Notes under the pieces: model-generated
What the model saw: only the letters and a program-made list of their open reading frames with translations
The model's database searches: none
Told to the model about the DNA's origin: nothing
In this document: piece by piece, positions 1-8,482 of the stretch
How the letters are laid out: every line of letters begins with the position of its first letter
Numbering within the stretch: position 1 is the stretch's first letter
NCBI GenBank assembly: GCA_039640495.1
Contig: CP046864.1
Span: 2,170,001-2,234,000, forward strand
Source: Rhodobacteraceae bacterium IMCC1335
GTDB taxonomy: Bacteria; Pseudomonadota; Alphaproteobacteria; Rhodobacterales; Rhodobacteraceae
DNA length: 64,000 nt
Reading direction: 5' to 3'
Made by a program: the position numbers and the translations under genes

Positions 1-305
1 CTGAAAGCCTGTGCAAGCACATAAGTGTTCTGGGTCGTTGATGGCCCAAAACTGAGCTCATGGGCCGCAACACCCATCATGGCGGATAAACGCGCACCCG
101 CTTCATCCATCTCGGCGCCACCCAGCTCAGAAACTGCATAAGCCCCATAGGGTTGAACTTTACGCTGCGTGTAAAAACGGAACAAACGATCGATCACCTG
201 CTGACAGGTGTAAGAGCCGCCGGCATTCTCAAAAAATGCCTGCCCCTGCAAAGCAGCTTCGCTAAAAGCGGGAAATTGAGATCTTACAAACGCACAATCA
301 AGCAT
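1..305 (-). CDS. PLP-dependent class V aminotransferase / cysteine desulfurase-like enzyme, N-terminal part
   Basis: This is a partial gene: the reverse strand reads from an ATG at 305 off the left edge, giving about 101 residues. The start (MLDCAFVRSQFPAF) and the following FFENAGGSY and GPSTTQNTYVLAQAF segments match the beginning of class V aminotransferase/cysteine-desulfurase-like proteins, where FxNAG..S lies near the cofactor pocket and GPSTT begins the PLP phosphate region. The catalytic lysine lies outside the window, so the substrate cannot be judged. It is divergent from the BCCT transporter gene. Family assignment is from motif recognition only. Confidence 0.7.
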   Translation of the reverse strand, partial: MLDCAFVRSQFPAFSEAALQGQAFFENAGGSYTCQQVIDRLFRFYTQRKVQPYGAYAVSELGGAEMDEAGARLSAMMGVAAHELSFGPSTTQNTYVLAQAF

Positions 306-619
306 GGCAGCCCCGGTACAATGAGAGGAAGACAGGACCCAATTTTAGCCCCAGTTACAAGCCTATTCGACCAAGCCACCCCCCAATTTTCACAGATTGA
401 CCAAATTTATACTTTTGTATATAAAGACGATACCAAAGACTATTTATTAAAGAATATTTTTAAATACGCCCATGTAGCAGCCAGTGGCCAACCATGAGTG
501 CAGCGAAATAAACGTAAAAAAAACTGATAAGATTTAAGGGTTAAGCGGCAAACTAATCTAAACGCAAAGCTAAAAAGTTTTGTTAGACAAGATCGTTTAC
601 CAGTAAAAAGGATAACAAA
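306..619. other. Intergenic region between divergent genes
   Basis: The 314 bases between the PLP enzyme and the BCCT transporter hold no convincing gene. The only open frame here overlaps the PLP enzyme on the opposite strand. The region is AT-rich from about 400 to 600 and should hold the two divergent promoters. No clear operator or hairpin was seen. Confidence 0.5.
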
Positions 620-2305
620 ATGGCCACAAAGCCAGCATTAATGAACCTTCCAATAGAAACATCTGATACGGGGTTTTATTCCGGATTCAGCAAGGACGTC
701 ACCATCAGTGCGAAAATATTGGTAACCGCGCTGATTATTTGGGCGGTTGTTTTTCCAGAAAACGCCAGCAATGTCCTAAGCGCCTTAAATTCGTTTCTGT
801 TAACCAATTTTGCCAGTTGGTATATCTTCGTCATCGCCTTCTATGTTGTGGTTTGTTTGTTATTTGCCTTGGTTCCAAGCTCGGGCAAGCTCTTGCTTGG
901 CAGACCCGGCGACACACCCGAATTTTCGAATTTTTCTTGGTTTTCGATGATGTTCGGCGCTGGGATCGGCATCGGAATGCTCACCTTTGCAACCGCCGAA
1001 CCAATTTATCACTTTGGTAATAATCCCGACGTCATTCGCGGATTGTCCACAGGATATGACGCCGATAATGTGCGCGCGGCTTACCGCTGGTCATTCTTGC
1101 ATTGGGGCATCTCTGCTTGGGCCTGCTATGCGTTGGTCGGCCTAGCGCTGGCGTATTTCTCTTATCGGCGTAACCTGCCCCTCACCATTCGATCCGGTCT
1201 TGCGCCTTTATTCGGCAAAAGCCTTTCGGGACCGGTCGGCAGCATTATTGACATCGTAGCCGTTGTGGCCACGGTGCTTGGCGTGGCCCAAACCTTGGGC
1301 TTTGGCGTTCAGCAATTTATTGCAGGCTTGCACCGTGTGGGTATCGGAGACTGGGTGTTAAACGCGGAAGGCACGGCCTCGACCGCCGGTATCATCCTTG
1401 CGCTTTTGGTGATAATGGGCGCCTCAACCCTATCGGCGCTTTCAGGCGTGGGCAAAGGGATCAAATGGCTTTCAAACATCAATATGGGTCTAAGCTTTTT
1501 CATATTGTTCTTTTTCCTTGTCTTCGGCAGCACATTTTTTGGCCTGCAGGCGCTGATCGTTGGCATGTTTGATTATTTTGTCACGCTTCCGAAAACCTTA
1601 TTCACCGTCTGGAAGGCTGGCGGCAGTGAAACCGGCGATGCGTTAAGCGCGTGGCAAGGCGCCTGGTCGGTATTTTACTGGGCTTGGTGGATCGCTTTTG
1701 CACCTTTTGTTGGTGTTTTCCTTGCCCGAATTTCAAAAGGCCGCACCATTCGCGAATATGTCTTGGGCGCAATGCTTATTCCCGCCACCATGTGTTTTAT
1801 TTGGTTTGCCATCGTAGGGGGAACCGCCGTTGATTTAACGCTGGATGGCACCGCTGGCGACAGCATCATCACGGCGGGTTCACAAGCACAGCTTTTTGTG
1901 ATGCTCGACGTTATTCTTAGCAGCTCGCAGGCCTGGATGATGGCGGTTGTCGTGGTGATCCTCTTGCTGACCTATTTGGTCACCTCAGCCGATTCCGCGG
2001 TCTTGATCATTAACACCATCAATTCCGGTGGCGATGAAGGGCCCAAAGGGCGCCCGCATATTATCTTTTGGGGCTCGGCTTTGGGCTTGGTGGTTGGCGC
2101 GTTGTTGATTGTCGGGGGGTTAGAGGCAATCCAAACGGCTATGGTGATTGGCGCCCTGCCCTTCAGTTTGGTGATGGCATTGATGGGGATCGCGCTGATA
2201 AAGGCTATTTATAGAGACAGCATACGCCAAAAGGCCGGCGTCGAGATTATTTTTGACCCAAGCGCGGATGCGCACGCCAAAGCCGAAAAACCAGATACGA
2301 TTTGA
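620..2305 (+). CDS. BCCT family betaine/carnitine/choline-type transporter
   Basis: A 561-residue inner-membrane secondary transporter with about twelve hydrophobic segments. The glycine-rich substrate segment GAGIGIGM sits at residues 113-120, and the tryptophan-rich signature (WSVFYWAWWIAFAPFVG, followed by ARISKGRTIREY) is near residue 350. Both are hallmarks of the BCCT family, which imports quaternary-ammonium and tertiary-sulfonium osmolytes by sodium or proton symport. The ATG at 620 has an AAAAGGA element 8 bases upstream. Glycine betaine or DMSP are plausible substrates because dmdA-acuI lies nearby and TMAO genes follow, but motifs alone cannot separate betaine, choline, carnitine and DMSP carriers. 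Confidence 0.92.
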   Translation: MATKPALMNLPIETSDTGFYSGFSKDVTISAKILVTALIIWAVVFPENASNVLSALNSFLLTNFASWYIFVIAFYVVVCLLFALVPSSGKLLLGRPGDTPEFSNFSWFSMMFGAGIGIGMLTFATAEPIYHFGNNPDVIRGLSTGYDADNVRAAYRWSFLHWGISAWACYALVGLALAYFSYRRNLPLTIRSGLAPLFGKSLSGPVGSIIDIVAVVATVLGVAQTLGFGVQQFIAGLHRVGIGDWVLNAEGTASTAGIILALLVIMGASTLSALSGVGKGIKWLSNINMGLSFFILFFFLVFGSTFFGLQALIVGMFDYFVTLPKTLFTVWKAGGSETGDALSAWQGAWSVFYWAWWIAFAPFVGVFLARISKGRTIREYVLGAMLIPATMCFIWFAIVGGTAVDLTLDGTAGDSIITAGSQAQLFVMLDVILSSSQAWMMAVVVVILLLTYLVTSADSAVLIINTINSGGDEGPKGRPHIIFWGSALGLVVGALLIVGGLEAIQTAMVIGALPFSLVMALMGIALIKAIYRDSIRQKAGVEIIFDPSADAHAKAEKPDTI

Positions 2306-2379
2306 CCATAAAAGGTGCGGGATCACTAGACGCCCGCGCCTGTTTTAAATCGCATTTCCAACCAGTGAAAGGAAAGCAA

Positions 2380-2907
2380 ATGAAACATTGGATTTTTTGG
2401 CTTATCGCTGGCGTAGTGTCTCTTTTGGGCGGGTTTACCGCCTTGGCGAACCCTTTGGCGGCTTCTTTGACCGCTGAGCTTTTGGCTGGTTAGTCATTTA
2501 TATTAGTAGGCGTGATTATGCTGTTCTCAGCCTTCGGCGATCAGGGCTGGGGCGCGCGCATTTCAACAGTGCTTTTGGGCCTGCTTGTCTTGTTCATTGG
2601 TGTCAACTTGATTGCACATCCATTGCGCGGCCTGATATCGATAACCTATGCCGTTGCCGTCGTCATGATGATCGTAGGTATCGTTCGTCTGATTTTTGCT
2701 TTCAGTGACGAACTTCGTCCCTTCCGTTTGATAATGGTCATTTCAGGCGCTCTGTCGATCATACTGGCGATGATGATTTTCTCCAACTTTCCGCAATCTG
2801 CAGCGGTGGTATTGGGCGTCTTTCTGGCCATCGAACTGATCTCAAACGGTGTAGCACTGATCGCGATTGTGCTGGCCCGCAAATCCGAAACTTCAGCGGA
2901 GGTGTAA
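2380..2907 (+). pseudogene. HdeD-family membrane protein gene interrupted by an in-frame amber codon
   Basis: The reading frame from ATG 2380 (GAAAGGAAAG upstream) encodes MKHWIFWLIAGVVSLLGG and runs to a TAG at 2491-2493. It then continues in the same frame to the TAA ending at 2907 with the rest of an HdeD-like protein of about 175 residues and six hydrophobic segments. HdeD relatives usually have Trp where the TAG stands (GW-SFILVG), so a single TGG to TAG change explains the break. A downstream ATG at 2518 (the GTG at 2512 is also possible) could give a truncated product lacking the first membrane segments. HdeD proteins are linked to acid and envelope stress. A sequencing error is the main alternative. 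Confidence 0.75.
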
Positions 2908-2911
2908 GCAA

Positions 2912-3190
2912 ATGAAACAGTGGCTTCTTTGGTTCTTTGTGGGAGCTGCGTCATTTGTTGGCAGGCTACTCGCCTTCTCCATCCGATGTCCGCTTCGATT
3001 GCGACAACAACATGTACTGGTTGGGCACCGCTGATTGTAGCGGCGGTGAAGGGCTATTCAGCCTAGAAACCGCAGGGATTACGTGAAATTGCTGGCGCTG
3101 CGCTTGTGAAAGCTTGTCTACTGCTCATAGGGGTTATCTTGCTTTGAGGTCCAATGGGCCTGATGGTGATTTCATCTAAAGTATACCCGC
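2912..3190 (+). pseudogene. Degenerate second HdeD-family gene
   Basis: Four bases after the first copy an ATG at 2912 with a GGAGGTG site starts MKQWLLWFFVGAASFVG, which closely parallels the first copy. The frame then shifts near 2960. In the new frame HPMSASIATTTCTGWAPLIV, REIAGAALV and LLLIGVILL segments typical of HdeD proteins can be read, but they are broken by TAG at 3064-3066 and TGA at 3145-3147. Nothing recognisable follows GPMGLMVISS near 3180. This is a multiply damaged tandem paralogue. With the amber codon in the first copy, the whole locus seems to be decaying. Confidence 0.72.
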
Positions 3191-3480
3191 CCTTCTTCTA
3201 GCCGTCTCTGGCGAGGCTATCCTGTGGGTGCCTCGTTTACTTCGTTCCGACCCGTGCTCGACCACGTTAAACCATGAAACGGGTTTCTTGTTCGATCTTC
3301 CTTTAATGGCGGACAGCGTGAGCACTGGTTTTTACGGGCCACTTGAAACTGGCAGCTCTCCACCGAAACTGACTCGGGAAAACAAATAATTTGGCGAGAG
3401 GCTCAAGAAGATGCTCAAATCGCTGTTTATCAAGAAGAGTCCGGGGGCAACCTGGTTTCAACAAATGACAATCGTGATCG
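3191..3480. other. Non-coding stretch after the hdeD remnants
   Basis: About 290 bases with no supported gene. Only short open frames broken by stops are visible on either strand. The stretch may be decayed 3' sequence of the hdeD locus; I see no repeats or RNA motifs in it. Confidence 0.4.
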
Positions 3481-3527
3481 AAAGCTCCGCCCGAGCAAGG
3501 TTTTGACACCTCGCGGCGGAGCTTTTT
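3481..3527. terminator. Hairpin terminator, probably bidirectional, between hdeD remnants and acuI
   Basis: AAAGCTCCGCC at 3481-3491 pairs perfectly with GGCGGAGCTTT at 3515-3525, an 11-bp stem with a 23-base loop, followed on the plus strand by further T residues. The acuI stop lies about 10 bases away on the other side, so the hairpin probably also ends the dmdA-acuI transcript. Confidence 0.7.
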
Positions 3528-3535
3528 AAAGGGCT

Positions 3536-4528
3536 CTACCCATTCACATCCACAACCACGCGCCCTTGCACTTGACCTTTCAGGATTTGAGCCCCCACTT
3601 GGGGCATATCAGCCAACACCGCCGGGCTGATCATCGCCTCAAGCTTGTCCATCGGTAAATCTTTGCCGATCCGCTGCCAGGCGCGAAGCCTATTTTCATA
3701 AGTCTGCATAACCGAATCGATGCCCAAGAGGTTAATGCCTCTCAATAAAAATGGGATAACGCTAGCGGGCAGTTTCGCACCGCCCGCATTGCCAATCGCA
3801 GCGGCCGAACCGCCATAAACCAATTGGCCTAAAACGCGGGCCAGCATTTCGCCGCCAACCGCATCCACAATCCCCGCCCAACGCGCCGACTCCATCGGCC
3901 GTTTGATCGCCTCATTCACCTCATCGCGCGGTATGATTTCGCTGACCCCCAATGATTTTAGATAGGATTCGCTTTCAGGTCGCCCCGTCACGCCGGCGAT
4001 GTTATACCCTAAATTCGACAATATCGCGACTGCAATTGAGCCCACGCCTCCCGCGGCGCCTGTCACCAAAACCGTACCTTTCTCAGGTGTAAGACCGTGA
4101 TCTTCAAGCGCAAGAATACCAAACATCGCAGCGAGGCCCGCGGTGCCAACGCCCATCGCTTGTCGCGGTGTCACGCCATCGGGTAGCGGCACAAGCCAAT
4201 CGGCCTTCACACGCGCTTTTTGAGAGAAGCCCCCCCAATGTGCTTCGCCAACGCGCCAACCGGTCAGAACCACCTTATCACCTGCGGAATAACGGGGATC
4301 TTGCGAGCTCTCAACCGTTCCGGCAAAATCGATCCCCGGCACGTGCGGATAATTGCGCACCAAACCACCGCCATTGGCGGTAAAGCATAAACCATCTTTG
4401 TAATTCACCGTGGAATATTCCACCGCAACGGTCACCTCCCCATCTGGCAATTGCTCTTCGGACAACGCTTTTATCCCAGCGGTTACCGTTCCATCTTCGT
4501 CTTTTTCAATCAAAACTGCATTGAACAT
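3536..4528 (-). CDS. acuI: Acryloyl-CoA reductase (NADPH), MDR superfamily
   Basis: A 330-residue medium-chain dehydrogenase/reductase of the YhdH/AcuI family, which reduces acryloyl-CoA to propionyl-CoA with NADPH. It shows the VEYSTVNYKDGLCFT and HVPGIDFAGTV N-terminal motifs and the nucleotide-binding GAAGGVGS at residues 157-164. It also has YGGSAAAIGNAGG and the C-terminal GRVVVDVNG typical of the family. The zinc ligands of alcohol dehydrogenases are absent, as in AcuI. The ATG at 4528 has AAAGGA upstream. It lies 10 bases after dmdA on the same strand, the usual dmdA-acuI operon of roseobacters, where AcuI handles or detoxifies acryloyl-CoA formed during DMSP use. Confidence 0.94.
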   Translation of the reverse strand: MFNAVLIEKDEDGTVTAGIKALSEEQLPDGEVTVAVEYSTVNYKDGLCFTANGGGLVRNYPHVPGIDFAGTVESSQDPRYSAGDKVVLTGWRVGEAHWGGFSQKARVKADWLVPLPDGVTPRQAMGVGTAGLAAMFGILALEDHGLTPEKGTVLVTGAAGGVGSIAVAILSNLGYNIAGVTGRPESESYLKSLGVSEIIPRDEVNEAIKRPMESARWAGIVDAVGGEMLARVLGQLVYGGSAAAIGNAGGAKLPASVIPFLLRGINLLGIDSVMQTYENRLRAWQRIGKDLPMDKLEAMISPAVLADMPQVGAQILKGQVQGRVVVDVNG

Positions 4529-4538
4529 AGGTTTTCCT

Positions 4539-5642
4539 TTAAATCCAAAATTTCTCATGCACGCGCGCTGCGCGCACGCCATCTTTTGTCATCACATCAA
4601 CATCGGTGCCGGCGTCCCAATGTGTCATCCGCACCATACCGATCGCAACATTGGTTTTAAAGTCAGGAGACCAAGCGGCTGAACTGACAGCGCCGACTTG
4701 TTTGCCTTTGACCATCACCGGCCAGAGCTGATCGCAAGAGCCTACGGGCCCTCCCTCAATTTCGAGCGCACGAATCTGTTTTACAGGGCCTTCTTTGGCA
4801 ACCCGCAACAGCGCGTCGCGCCCGATGCACCCAATCGCCGTTTGCGTGTTGCAAAACTTACCCAAACCACATTCATGGGGTGTGTTTTGCATTGTCATAT
4901 CATTGCCATAACTCAGCAAACCACCCTCAATCCGCTCAATCAAATTTGGGCAACCCGCCCACACATCATACGGCCTTCCAGCCTCCATCAACGCGTTCCA
5001 AAGATCCATCCCGATATCCGAGCCTTCGACATAAATTTCAAATCCGCCTTGTTTTGAATATCCCGACCGCGCAATAACCAAGGTGCGGCCTTGGAAATCA
5101 AACATCCCATACCGAAAAAACTTAATATCGCGAATAGCATCCCCAAAAACGCTCGCCATCAAATCATCCGCCTTTGGGCCTTGAATGGCCAAAGGAGAGA
5201 TATCAGGCTCATCCACCAAAACATCAAGACGCAAAGAATGCGCGATCGCTTTAACCCAATACAGCAGGTCACTATCGGCAATGGAAATCCACCAACGCTC
5301 ATCCGAAATCTTGACGGAAACCGGATCATTCAGCATCCCACCGGTTTCATCCACGATCGGCACGTAAAAACACTGCCCCGCCAGCATTGATCGCAAATCC
5401 CGAGGGGTCAGCATCTGCATTAAACGCCCTGCATCAGGGCCGCGCAGTTCAATCTGGCGTTCGCAGGCCACATCCCAGATCTGCACCGCAGATTTGAGAT
5501 GATGGTAATCTTCTTCGATCGAACGAAACATCGTTGGCAACAGCATATGGTTATAAACCGTATATGCTTTCACCCCCGCAGCTTCCACGCCATCAGAGAA
5601 CGGAGTGCGCCGCAAACGGCGCGAAGGAGAAATCAAAGCCAT
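4539..5642 (-). CDS. dmdA: DMSP demethylase
   Basis: A 367-residue GcvT-fold protein that moves a methyl group from dimethylsulfoniopropionate to tetrahydrofolate, giving methylmercaptopropionate. The sequence has segments I recognise from roseobacter DmdA: PSRRLRRTPFSDGVEAAGVK, YTVYNHMLLPTMF, QIWDVACERQ, PLAIQGPKADDLM, ARSGYSKQGGFEIYVEGS and CPNLIERIEGGLLSYGND. These separate it from glycine-cleavage T protein. Length matches the family. It follows the DUF1326 gene by 55 bases on the same strand and precedes acuI, so all four genes of this strand from 7209 down may be one transcript. The gene gives the cell a sulfur and one-carbon source from algal DMSP. Confidence 0.95.
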   Translation of the reverse strand: MALISPSRRLRRTPFSDGVEAAGVKAYTVYNHMLLPTMFRSIEEDYHHLKSAVQIWDVACERQIELRGPDAGRLMQMLTPRDLRSMLAGQCFYVPIVDETGGMLNDPVSVKISDERWWISIADSDLLYWVKAIAHSLRLDVLVDEPDISPLAIQGPKADDLMASVFGDAIRDIKFFRYGMFDFQGRTLVIARSGYSKQGGFEIYVEGSDIGMDLWNALMEAGRPYDVWAGCPNLIERIEGGLLSYGNDMTMQNTPHECGLGKFCNTQTAIGCIGRDALLRVAKEGPVKQIRALEIEGGPVGSCDQLWPVMVKGKQVGAVSSAAWSPDFKTNVAIGMVRMTHWDAGTDVDVMTKDGVRAARVHEKFWI

Positions 5643-5697
5643 CGTTATTCAACCTTTGACAAAAATGGGAATACCCAAAAATTTACGAAAAGAGCCG

Positions 5698-6402
5698 CTA
5701 TTTCGGCCCATGCCAATCAATTTGACAAATTTCAGCTGACTTGCCGCCAAAATCCCAAACACGCCCAAAGTCGCGCACTTTTGATTTTAAACCGCGCGCC
5801 GCAACAATATTCGGACCCATCCAATATTTGGAATTTTGGATCATAACCGGGCTGTCCGCATCTTTGCCTTCCAAAGCTTCAATCTCGCCAGCGATTTTTC
5901 GGCCGATATACAGCCCGCGGCGATTGCCTTCGCGCATTATTTCCACTTTTTCACGCTCGGCGCCAATAATCTCAGACACTAGCATGGTAAATAACCCCGT
6001 CGTTCCACCAGCCGCACCGCTGAAAATTTTCAGCAACCCATTATAGGCGGTTTGGTTGGCGCGCTCATCGATATAGGCCGCCACTTTCCACTGGCCCTCG
6101 CCCATCCGCCCTGGGATGTCGACAAGCAGACCAATATTCAAACCTGATAGGCTTTCACCTTGATAATGGCCCTCATCGATCACGACCGCCATCCAAGCAT
6201 GGCAATGCCCTTCCGTGGGCGGATGCGCGCCTAAAGACACCACGCAGGGGCAAAAGACAGTGCAAGAGCAATTCATAAACAACTCGCCCTTAATCGCCCA
6301 ATCCGTGGGATTCATCTTCCGGCGTTTGGGATTATCCATGCGCTGATCAATTCTCTGACTGATCGGCAACCTATCCGCATCTGGACGTTTTTTAACCGCC
6401 AT
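5698..6402 (-). CDS. DUF1326 domain protein
   Basis: A 234-residue soluble protein. After a basic N-terminal extension of about 30 residues it shows the DUF1326 start (DWAIKGELFMNCSCTVFCPC), with cysteines at 45, 47, 51 and 53 that look like a metal or redox site. The rest has small conserved blocks (GHCHAWMAVVIDEGHYQG, AAYIDERANQTAYNGLLKIFSG). Function is not known for the family. DUF1326 and DUF2182 genes are often neighbours, as here, with 24 bases between them. The ATG at 6402 has GGGAG upstream; starting near MNPTDWAIKG at residue 30 would drop the extension. Its place directly before dmdA is notable. Confidence 0.85.
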   Translation of the reverse strand: MAVKKRPDADRLPISQRIDQRMDNPKRRKMNPTDWAIKGELFMNCSCTVFCPCVVSLGAHPPTEGHCHAWMAVVIDEGHYQGESLSGLNIGLLVDIPGRMGEGQWKVAAYIDERANQTAYNGLLKIFSGAAGGTTGLFTMLVSEIIGAEREKVEIMREGNRRGLYIGRKIAGEIEALEGKDADSPVMIQNSKYWMGPNIVAARGLKSKVRDFGRVWDFGGKSAEICQIDWHGPK

Positions 6403-6426
6403 TTTTCATCACTCCCATTTACAAAT

Positions 6427-7209
6427 TTACCCTGCAACGGCGAGAACACCGCCGCCCAAGATCAACAAAATACCCATCGGCTTTGTAACCCGCTGTCCTA
6501 TTTGAGGCAATTTTTCCAGAACCATGAATAAAGTCGCAGTCCCCATCCACAGCAAGCTCATAACGCCCCCGACAAACCCCAAAGCCATAAAGCCCCAACA
6601 ACAGCCCACGCAAAATGCACCAAGGCCCAGGCCCATACGAACGCCGCCTTTAAAACCCGGCTTCCACTTCCCTAAGAAATACAAGCTTGGGCTGTGGCAA
6701 ACCCCATGACACAGCTCTTTCATGCGGGTGAATTGAAACGCGCCAACGGCAACCAACAACGCAACGGAGACTGCTTTTGATTTGGCTATCCCCAACATGT
6801 CGACGATGCCTTGATAAAGCATCAACAATTGAACTGATGCAATCGCCGCAGCAAACGCCAGCCAGATGATTATATAGCCCAAAACCACGCCCAGCCAACC
6901 GGCCCGCGTGCCATCCGCACTGATCACCAAATCCTCATAACTGCGCAAGGTCGGCACCATGGTGGGCAGCATCATCGCCGCCATCATGATCGCCCACATT
7001 CCAAATACCGGGGTAAACCGCGCCATCGGCATCGGCATTCCCATACTCGGGTCCAAACCACGCATTTTTTCGGCCATCATACCCGGCCGTCCAATCAGAT
7101 CCAGCCCCATGGACAGACTCATATCAAACAAAACCCACCACGCCAGCAGAATACAGGCAAAGAAACCAAGCCAAAATACGTTTCTAAAAGGAATTAGTTT
7201 TTGGTTCAT
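6427..7209 (-). CDS. DUF2182 predicted metal-binding integral membrane protein
   Basis: A 260-residue protein with about seven hydrophobic segments. It carries the family motifs MWAIMMAAMMLPTMVPT (residues 71-87), a CHGVCHSP site with Cys167 and Cys171, and CVGCCWGFMALGF with Cys200, Cys203 and Cys204. The paired cysteines and methionine-rich first helices suggest metal handling in the membrane; that is inference, since no member has a firm biochemical role that I know. It is the first gene of a probable DUF2182-DUF1326-dmdA-acuI transcript and is divergent from a GntR regulator gene 97 bases away. Confidence 0.85.
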   Translation of the reverse strand: MNQKLIPFRNVFWLGFFACILLAWWVLFDMSLSMGLDLIGRPGMMAEKMRGLDPSMGMPMPMARFTPVFGMWAIMMAAMMLPTMVPTLRSYEDLVISADGTRAGWLGVVLGYIIIWLAFAAAIASVQLLMLYQGIVDMLGIAKSKAVSVALLVAVGAFQFTRMKELCHGVCHSPSLYFLGKWKPGFKGGVRMGLGLGAFCVGCCWGFMALGFVGGVMSLLWMGTATLFMVLEKLPQIGQRVTKPMGILLILGGGVLAVAG

Positions 7210-7281
7210 AAAGTAGACCTGTTAATATGATCGCTGAGGCAGGGTCAAATACCGACTCACAGATAGAACTTGCGTTTTTAA

Positions 7282-7305
7282 TGTCAGACTTTTAATTGTC
7301 TGACA
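7282..7305. promoter_or_regulatory. Palindromic operator abutting the GntR start codon
   Basis: TGTCAGAC at 7282-7289 and GTCTGACA at 7298-7305 form a perfect inverted repeat with an 8-base AT spacer, ending one base before the ATG at 7307. The right arm with flanks, TTGTCTGACAA, fits the TNGTNNNACNA pattern known for FCD-type GntR operators. The left arm keeps only the GTNNNAC core. It lies in the divergent region, so the GntR protein could control itself and the DUF2182 operon. Confidence 0.7.
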
Positions 7306-7306
7306 A

Positions 7307-8068
7307 ATGAAAATTGATCCCACAAAAAATGCTGATTACTCAGCCCAAATCGCAAAGGCCATTCGCGACGCGATTATAAGCGGTCAGTTGAACGTGAATG
7401 ATCGGTTGCCCTCAGAAGCCGAGCTGGCCGAGCAATTCGAAGTCTCGCGCCCCACCGTGCGCGAAGCGTTAAAACGGCTGGCCGCCCAATCTTTGATCCG
7501 CACGCAGCGCGGCGCGTTTGGCGGGGCTTTTATCAACCAGATCAGCTATGAAGAGGCCCATAGCCAACAAATCACCACCTCAACGCTGCTTTTATCGATG
7601 AATGATGTCAGCTTTGACGTGGCCTGCGAGGCGCGGTTTGCGCTTGAACGCTCTTGCGCGCCTTTCGCCGCCCAGCGCCGAACGGCAGACCAGTTGGCAA
7701 CCATGCGCGCTGAAATACACCGTCAAACCCAACCGGGCTTAAGCGATGAAGGCTGGTGTGCGTCAGATGTGACCTTTCATCGGGCCTTGGTGGAATCGGC
7801 GCATAACGTGATCCTATCTTATCAATTAGCCGGAGCTGTTGAAGCGATGCAGCCGCTGATGAATATGATCACCTTTACCGCGCGTAACCGAGAAAAAATC
7901 ATCAGTTTGCATACAGATATCGCAGATGCGCTTGAACAACGTAATCAACAGCAGATAGAACATGCGTTACTGGCGCTAAGCGATTATACGAAAAACCTGG
8001 CGGATAATGTGTTTGCAGCCAAGCAAAAAATCAAAGCCGACATTGATAGCCAAAAAGCTCAAGCCTGA
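7307..8068 (+). CDS. GntR-family transcriptional regulator, FadR/FCD subfamily
   Basis: A 253-residue regulator. The N-terminal winged helix (residues 10-75) has the GntR signature LPSEAELAEQFEVSRPTVREALKRLAAQSLI. The C-terminal all-helical FCD ligand domain (about 95-225) has the family helices, including DVTFHRALVESAHN. FCD domains bind small organic acids. It is divergent from the DUF2182-DUF1326-dmdA-acuI block, and a palindrome occupies the place where a ribosome-binding site should be, so translation may be leaderless or weak. In roseobacters dmdA-acuI is known to be controlled by a GntR-type regulator, DmdR. This gene is a candidate for that role but is separated from dmdA by two genes. 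Confidence 0.9.
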   Translation: MKIDPTKNADYSAQIAKAIRDAIISGQLNVNDRLPSEAELAEQFEVSRPTVREALKRLAAQSLIRTQRGAFGGAFINQISYEEAHSQQITTSTLLLSMNDVSFDVACEARFALERSCAPFAAQRRTADQLATMRAEIHRQTQPGLSDEGWCASDVTFHRALVESAHNVILSYQLAGAVEAMQPLMNMITFTARNREKIISLHTDIADALEQRNQQQIEHALLALSDYTKNLADNVFAAKQKIKADIDSQKAQA

Positions 8069-8116
8069 TTGAAAGATCTAAGCTTGGAAAAGTCTTAAAT
8101 CTAGGTGGTCACGGCA

Positions 8117-8147
8117 TTGCCTATTGAAATCAGCCCAAGCCTATAAT
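8117..8147 (+). promoter_or_regulatory. Probable tmRNA promoter
   Basis: A perfect TATAAT at 8142-8147 stands about 7-10 bases before the expected 5' end of the tmRNA precursor. The best -35 match is TTGCCT at 8117-8122, with a long 19-base spacer. The -10 is convincing and the -35 is weak. Confidence 0.55.
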
Positions 8148-8153
8148 ATTCTA

Positions 8154-8482
8154 ACACTGTTCTTTGGAACTATGAACATAAACGCGCTCATAATAACCGG
8201 ATCGGACCCGGGGGCGGTACCCGGCGACTCCACCAAAAACCGTTCATTTGGCGGCTGAGGGGTCGAAATAGGATCGACGAACGTGTAAAAGGGTTAGCTT
8301 TGTTTCGGCGAGATACCACCGTATCGGTTCAAAATGTACAATTGCAAATGACAATCGTGCTCCAATGGCGATGGCCGCGTAAGCGACCGGAACTATTGAA
8401 AACTTAAGCCCTAACGCTTTGCAGCCTTAGGCGGGGTTCGAAGGCACCTGGCAACAGAAGCCTTCACTTTTCCTTTGATGTG
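8154..8482 (+). ncRNA. ssrA: Two-piece circularly permuted tmRNA (alphaproteobacterial type)
   Basis: tmRNA rescues stalled ribosomes and tags the unfinished protein for proteolysis. The acceptor piece comes first and ends in CGACTCC-ACCA at 8225-8235. A 23-base intervening segment (8236-8258) follows. The coding piece then begins GGGGTCGAAATAGG at 8259. GGGGTCG pairs with CGACTCC (six Watson-Crick pairs plus one G-T), forming the acceptor stem across the permutation. The tag frame starts with the resume codon GCA at 8344 and reads ANDNRAPMAMAA before TAA at 8380-8382; its AA end fits ClpXP recognition. A terminal hairpin GAAGGC/GCCTTC lies at 8440-8465. The 5' and 3' ends are estimates. Confidence 0.93.

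Noticed and set aside
153..497. Open frame of 114 codons on the plus strand
   Set aside because: It overlaps the clear PLP-enzyme gene on the other strand and its product has no recognisable domain.
3303..3509. Open frame of 68 codons on the minus strand beside acuI
   Set aside because: It runs into the terminator hairpin and has no known domain.
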